Positions 59,697 through 64,000 of a stretch of DNA of 64,000 nt are shown here, in pieces. The stretch comes from Chinchilla lanigera (taxonomy: Eukaryota > Chordata > Mammalia > Rodentia > Chinchillidae), in the NCBI RefSeq assembly GCF_000276665.1, contig NW_004955425.1, positions 19,581,799 through 19,645,798 of the forward strand, read 5' to 3'. Position 1 is the first letter of the stretch, and each line of letters opens with the position of its first letter. The notes below the pieces were generated by a model. It searched no databases, was not told where the DNA came from, and worked only from the letters and a program-made list of their open reading frames with translations. The translations under genes and the position numbers were made by a program.

Positions 59697-59832
59697 AATA
59701 ACACCTCAAGGCTGGGAATTTAGCTCAGCGGCACAGCACCTGCCTGGCGAGCGCAAGGTCGTGAGTTTGATTCCTGTTACCAGAAGAAAAACAAAAGCAA
59801 AACAAAGCAAACAACAAAAAAATAACATCTCA
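59697..59832 (+). mobile_element. ID SINE, sense, with TSDs
   Basis: Body 59709-59819: 'ggctgggaatttagctcagc', 'ggcacagcacctgcctggcg', 'gtgagtttgattcctgttac', with a (A)n(CAAA)n tail. TSDs 'aaataacacctca' and 'aaataacatctca' differ at one base. Confidence 0.95.
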
Positions 59833-60188
59833 CATTTTTTCTTAATGTAGTTTATTTTTTAATTAGTTTTTATCAAGGCATGGTTTAAAGAGGTTTATTT
59901 GAATACATATTATTATTTCTAAGAAACTAAAGACATACTATATGATATGAAATAAAGTAAAATAACATGAACCCTGGAAAGTGATCGCTTGTAAATGTTA
60001 GAAGTAATTGTGAATAAAAAACACTAAAATTAAGTGAGATAACATGAGTAAATTACTGAGAAAAGCTAGATATTTCCTGCCTCCAATATTACTCCCATGA
60101 TAGTCACTGTCATAACCTATATGTATGAATGCTGTTTAGAAGTTAAAACTTATTTAAATGTTGACAAGAAGTATTTTTAAAGAAAAAT
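59833..60188. other. Unassigned AT-rich sequence
   Basis: No recognised repeat or gene. Confidence 0.4.
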
Positions 60189-60299
60189 ACATTATTAAGG
60201 CTTTGGGCTGGGGATTTAGCTCAGCAGCAAGGTCATGAGTTTGATTCCTGGTGCCGGAAGAAAAACAAAACAACAAACAAACAAACATTATTAAGGCTT
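60189..60299 (+). mobile_element. ID SINE, sense, with TSDs and an internal deletion
   Basis: Body 60204-60284. After 'gatttagctcagcagca' it jumps directly to 'aggtcatgagtttgattcct', omitting about 22 bases present in the other IDs between the A and B boxes. TSD 'acattattaaggctt' at 60189-60203 and 60285-60299 is exact. Confidence 0.95.
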
Positions 60300-60561
60300 C
60301 TTTAAAAGATTGTATTTGTGTAATAAAAATTTGAAATAATAAATTAGATTAAATCTATATCATATTATCTTTCATATTAAGTACAAACATAAATATATAA
60401 ATATAAACTTTCTGAGGAGCAATTCTTTTTCTGTTAGCCTTTACACTAACAAGAATTTTCAAACTGTTACTCATGCTCAAGCCTACGCAAGTGCTGAGAA
60501 GTCTTTATTCCCTATTGAATTTAGACTCTAGAGAGAGGATGTTAACACCAATGAAATAGCC

Positions 60562-60563
<2 letters not shown>
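60300..60563. other. Unassigned AT-rich sequence
   Basis: No recognised repeat or gene. Confidence 0.4.

Positions 60564-60597
<34 letters not shown>
60564..60597. repeat. (TG)n microsatellite
   Basis: About 17 TG units without interruption. Confidence 0.95.
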
Positions 60598-60599
<2 letters not shown>

Positions 60600-61164
60600 C
60601 TATAAAACCATATCTACCTGTATCTATACATCTCCAGATTAGCCAGCTTAAGCATGGTGTACCTGTATAAAGCCTCTCAGCAATGGCAGGAAATCTTGCC
60701 CCCACTCCGGTCACCCCCTACAGGTGCCCACATCCATCTAGGAAAAGTGGCATTCTACAACTGTTTGTAAGACTGAGGAGTTGATTTTGCTCATTCAGTA
60801 TCCCTAGAGTAGCTACCAAGGGATAGATGTACAGGGATTAATGATTACATGGATTAATGTATGAGTGGTTGGAAGGAATAGTGTTATGATTATCATACTT
60901 ACATGCCTGTAAATTCAGAAGAATTTCATAGTATGAGCTCATACATAACAATCAAATTCATCTGAGAAATTTGCATAAAGCAAATGCTGTTTAATCTAAG
61001 ATTAGTGCAGGATTTTTATGCAGATTGGCAGGTATACATATAATATCACCTCATTTGGATGGAAGATAACCTCATTGAAATTTTGAACTAATTAAATAAT
61101 AAAGGTGAAGAGAAACTGAACAATAATCTGTGAATAATCACATCATTTAAAAGTCAGTCTGAAG
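60598..61164. other. Unassigned sequence
   Basis: No recognised repeat or gene. Confidence 0.4.
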
Positions 61165-61225
61165 ATGTTGTTTTTGTTTTTGCTTTTATTTTTATTTTTG
61201 TTTTTGTTTTTGTTTTTGTTTTTAA
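61165..61225. repeat. (TTTTTG)n tract
   Basis: Repeated GTTTTT units. Position and orientation fit the tail of the antisense 7SL-like SINE that follows. Confidence 0.92.
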
Positions 61226-61325
61226 GAAACAAGATCTGGCTATGTTGCCCAGGCAGGCTCCTGAATACTGGGCTCAACAATCCTATGTCCTTAACTTCCT
61301 AAGTATCTAGGACTATAGGAAGGCT
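61226..61325 (-). mobile_element. Old 7SL-derived monomer SINE, antisense (tentative)
   Basis: 'aagatctggctatgttgccc', 'aggcaggctcctgaatactg', 'ggctcaacaatcctatgtcc' and 'aagtatctaggactataggaa' follow a reversed Alu/B1-like monomer. It lacks the B1 internal duplication, so it may be an early proto-B1/FLAM-type copy. Confidence 0.6.
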
Positions 61326-61565
61326 ACACTGTAACATTTGGGACCTCTCAAGGAATACTTTAAATTCCTGTAGATCATGAGCAAAAGCACAAAAGAGGTC
61401 AAACAATGTACATGGATGATATTAAAAGATAAAACACAGAAAAAATTACCATGCTGTTTAATTATTGCATCCTCTTGGTTGGAAGACAATTATTAGGATT
61501 CAGCAAATCCTGAAGTGCTGCTTTCAACTCCTACACAAAAATGTGAGCTTTTGTGTTGTGTGTTT
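61326..61565. other. Unassigned sequence
   Basis: No recognised repeat or gene. Confidence 0.4.
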
Positions 61566-61783
61566 GTGTAGTACTGTGGATTGAACCGAGGGCTTTCACA
61601 CTGAGCTGCATCCCCAGCCCTTTTGTATGTATGTATGTTTGTATGTATGTATGTATGCATGTCTGTATTTTTCAGAGCATCACTCTACATTGATAAATTA
61701 TCCATGCTAGGCTCAAACTTCTATCTTTTTCCTTTGGCCTCCTGGAGTGCTGGTATCACAAGCAAGTGCCACCACACCAGGCT
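61566..61783 (-). mobile_element. B1-dID composite SINE, antisense, with internal (TATG)n
   Basis: Reversed ID half ('ctgtggattgaaccgagggc', 'gagctgcatccccagccc'), then a (TATG)n microsatellite at 61623-61662 in the joint between the halves, then a diverged reversed B1 ('ggcctcctggagtgctggta', 'tcacaagcaagtgccaccac'). Confidence 0.75.
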
Positions 61784-62167
61784 AAGAATGAGAACTTCTA
61801 AGGAAGTTAGGACACCAAAGTCCTGCCAAGCAAGACAAATTCCGCAGATGGGGCACACCAGCAATGCTAAGACTGTTCTATGAAGAAAGCCAAGGGTACA
61901 ATTAGTTGGAGAAGAGAAAGACACAGTGGGAAAGAAAGTGGAATATCAAAAGCCATGAGAAAATGCCAAACATAAACACCCGTGCTCAGGAAAATCTCAT
62001 GTAGAACCTCTCTGTACCTCCAGAATGCCTGTGTAGACATAGACAGGTCTTTTCCAGTTACCTCTAAAACAGCACCACAGTCACTTTTTGTTTGTTTTGT
62101 ACTTGCTGGTACAACTTGGTAATTTTTATTCTCACAGAATTATACAAATATAAACTAAAAATGTCAA
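61784..62167. other. Unassigned sequence
   Basis: No recognised repeat or gene. Confidence 0.4.
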
Positions 62168-62384
62168 GGGCAGTCAGACACTGTGGCCCATGCCTGCAAT
62201 CCCGGAACTCTGGGAGGCTATGGGAGGAGGGCTTGCAAATTTGAGCTCAGCCTGGACAAGTTAGTGATTTAGCAAGGACTTGTCTCAAAACAAATTTACA
62301 AGGGCTGGAGACGTAGCTCAGCCTGAGAGTCCTAGGTTTAACTCCCAGTGTTGCAAAAATAAATGCATAAATACATAATTAAAT
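62168..62384 (+). mobile_element. B1-dID composite SINE, sense
   Basis: B1 half: 'ggcccatgcctgcaatcccg', 'ctctgggaggctatgggagg', 'agctcagcctggacaag'. ID half: 'aagggctggagacgtagctc' and 'gtcctaggtttaactcccag', then an A-rich tail. Clear example of the B1-then-ID order. Confidence 0.85.
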
Positions 62385-63140
62385 AAACTGTTCTATGATT
62401 ATTATAAAAACTTTTAAGTAGACTATTATAACTATATTTTTCAAGAGGGAGAGAAAAAGGAAGAGAAGAATGATGATTTCAAACTGATTAGCAACTGCAC
62501 CTTATTGCCCAGCAGTGTGAAGAAACAGATTTGGAAACAGCCCCGAGATGACTGGAGCTTTCGAGCCACAGTCACAATTTGGGTCTCATCACTTTACCTG
62601 GCAACAGCACCAATTTAGCAGGCACTGGGCTGTGCAGAAACATTTGCATGTAAATGAACACAGTTTGGGGCATTTTGCTTTGCCTCAGTAAGAGAGAAAC
62701 ATCGCTTTTCACTGGCACTACAAAAATAAAACAGAGGTTAACACAGGAGGGTCCATGGCACAGTCCATTACTGGAAAAGCTAATTTGGCAGGTGTGTCAA
62801 ACTCCTGGAGATCATGAGCAATTATTCTGGGAAGCACTCAAAAGTTTTTAAAAAGCAGATGTAGAAGGCACTGGATGATAAAACACAGGAATAACATTGT
62901 GAATTTTTAGGAGGAAAATCATCAAATAAGGAATAACTATTTTATTTATAATATTTTTTAAAACTTTATGTTAAATATATAACTAATACATTCCATAATA
63001 AAATAAACAGTAATATTTAAATAACATAAATTTTACAAAAATATGATTAATAATTGATATTTAATAGAGCTAAAATAAAAATAAAGATTGCAAACATATA
63101 ATGCAGTGCTATGTGCCACATCATTACTATACATTTTTGG
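62385..63140. other. Unassigned sequence
   Basis: The stretch 62490-62800 is less AT-rich and unique, with an octamer-like 'atttgcat' at about 62642; no function can be assigned. Confidence 0.4.
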
Positions 63141-63263
63141 TAATTCTTTTTTTTTGTTGTTTTTTTTTGTTTTTTTGGTACCAGGAACTGAACTCAGGGG
63201 CTCCCGCTTGCAAGCAGGCACTGTGTTGCTGAGCTATATCCCTGGTCCCTGATAATTCTTTTT
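63141..63263 (-). mobile_element. ID SINE, antisense, with TSDs
   Basis: Body about 63152-63252. T/G-rich reversed tail, then 'ggtaccaggaactgaactca', 'cttgcaagcaggcactgtgt' and 'tgctgagctatatccctggt'. TSD 'taattcttttt' at 63141 and at 63253-63263. Confidence 0.93.
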
Positions 63264-64000
63264 AACCCTCTACCTCTAAGCCAAAGTCATGACGACCAAG
63301 ATGTTTACACAGTCAAACTTTAACAGATTATTCCAGTTATGCAGTACCCACAAAGCCCAGTCGTCCTGGTTTGCAAGCTTTTCCCTTTTCCCATTCTACC
63401 CTAAGTATGCCTTACTCTTCAAGTATTTCTTAACTAAGCTTAAAGGACAGCGTGGGACAATAAAAACGTGGAGAAACACAGTTGACATTAGATTCCTGCA
63501 TTCAAGAAGGATATGGTCCAATAGGAGTTAAGACACAGGTACAAATAAAGATGGTAGAAGTCAGAACTTTAAAATATGGATAACATAAAAGTAGAACTAA
63601 GAATACCTTGATAACCAGAGAAGTGAGTGAGAGCAAATGAGTGAGTGGGTGGGTAAGTAAGTGAATGTGTGGAAATTTGAGAAACACCAATTGTGGAGAA
63701 AATAAATGCCCTTCTTACATGGCACTCTTTTCTACTTGCTAAGCGTGTGTCAGCATAGATTATGTCTTATGCACAAGTCCTGAGGATGAGGGTTTTGCAT
63801 ATCCTGAGCATGTAGCACAACACCAAGCCAAGACAAGGCATTCCTCTTTATTTCTTGTTGCAAAACTAACATAAAAATATGTTTCGTAAGGCACAAAGCG
63901 CATTCACACAGGGCCGCAGCACTTAAATTTGGTTTTAATTGCAAAGATAAATGGATCTTCACACTATAAGACTCTCCCCATTGCTTAGTTACAGTGAGAG
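63264..64000. other. Unassigned sequence
   Basis: A short (GTGA)n-like run is at about 63622-63668. No recognised TE or gene. The open frames at 63289-63531, 63502-63690 and 63750-63962 have no known domain. Confidence 0.4.

Noticed and set aside
1..64000. CRISPR array, bacterial operons, riboswitches or phage elements
   Set aside because: The repeats are eukaryotic SINEs, LINEs and microsatellites; no spaced identical repeats of CRISPR type and no compact gene arrangement exist. The sequence is a mammalian nuclear genome.

Overview
This is mammalian nuclear DNA from a rodent, about 64 kb of AT-rich intergenic or intronic sequence. I find no host protein-coding gene, no supportable exon and no structural RNA gene. 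The rodent call rests on many tRNA-Ala-derived ID SINEs, 7SL-derived B1 SINEs carrying the internal duplication of B1, and composite B1-dID SINEs, laid over older mammalian repeats (L2, MIR, MLT1/MaLR, L1M). B1-dID composites and the wording of the young IDs argue against mouse/rat-type and typical squirrel-type genomes. A castorimorph, dormouse-like or other non-murid lineage fits, but I cannot name the species.

Layout. 1-12 kb: one B1, two long antisense L2 copies (about 1.45-2.14 and 5.6-6.9 kb), two MIRs, B1-dID composites and otherwise unassigned sequence. 12-18 kb: a (GT)n next to a B1-dID, a 5'-truncated antisense L1 (12.85-14.64 kb), then a B1-dID at 17.6 kb carrying an unusual local rearrangement. 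18-34 kb: L1M fragments, an ID with intact target-site duplications (TSDs), B1s, an MLT1-like fragment and antisense MaLR LTR pieces. 34.7-35.9 kb: a B1 split by an antisense L1. 36.1-37.3 kb: an antisense L2 carrying a tiny twin-primed (5'-inverted) L1. 37.6-39.6 kb: an old L1M/HAL1-like element with a young ID in it. 39.7-46.3 kb: a nearly full-length antisense L1 with a 5'UTR of ~70-bp tandem units, decayed ORF1 and ORF2, three ID insertions and a 100-N gap. 47-51 kb: a B1, a minute ID remnant and unassigned sequence. 51-54.5 kb: an L2, a B1, an IAP/ERVK-like solo LTR and, across a second 100-N gap, a second copy of the region in which one block is inverted and about 1 kb is missing. 54.5-64 kb: L2, B1-dIDs, IDs and microsatellites.

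No genes work together here. The content is a record of retrotransposition and rearrangement. The strongest items for follow-up are (i) the duplication/inversion/deletion around the gap at 53570-53669, most simply two haplotypes of a structural variant joined by the assembler but possibly a real segmental duplication; (ii) the template-switch-like event at 17335-17826; (iii) the twin-primed mini-L1 at 36.5 kb; and (iv) the L1 5'UTR built of ~70-bp units. All repeat calls are by eye against remembered family features; a RepeatMasker/Dfam run would be the decisive test of each boundary.
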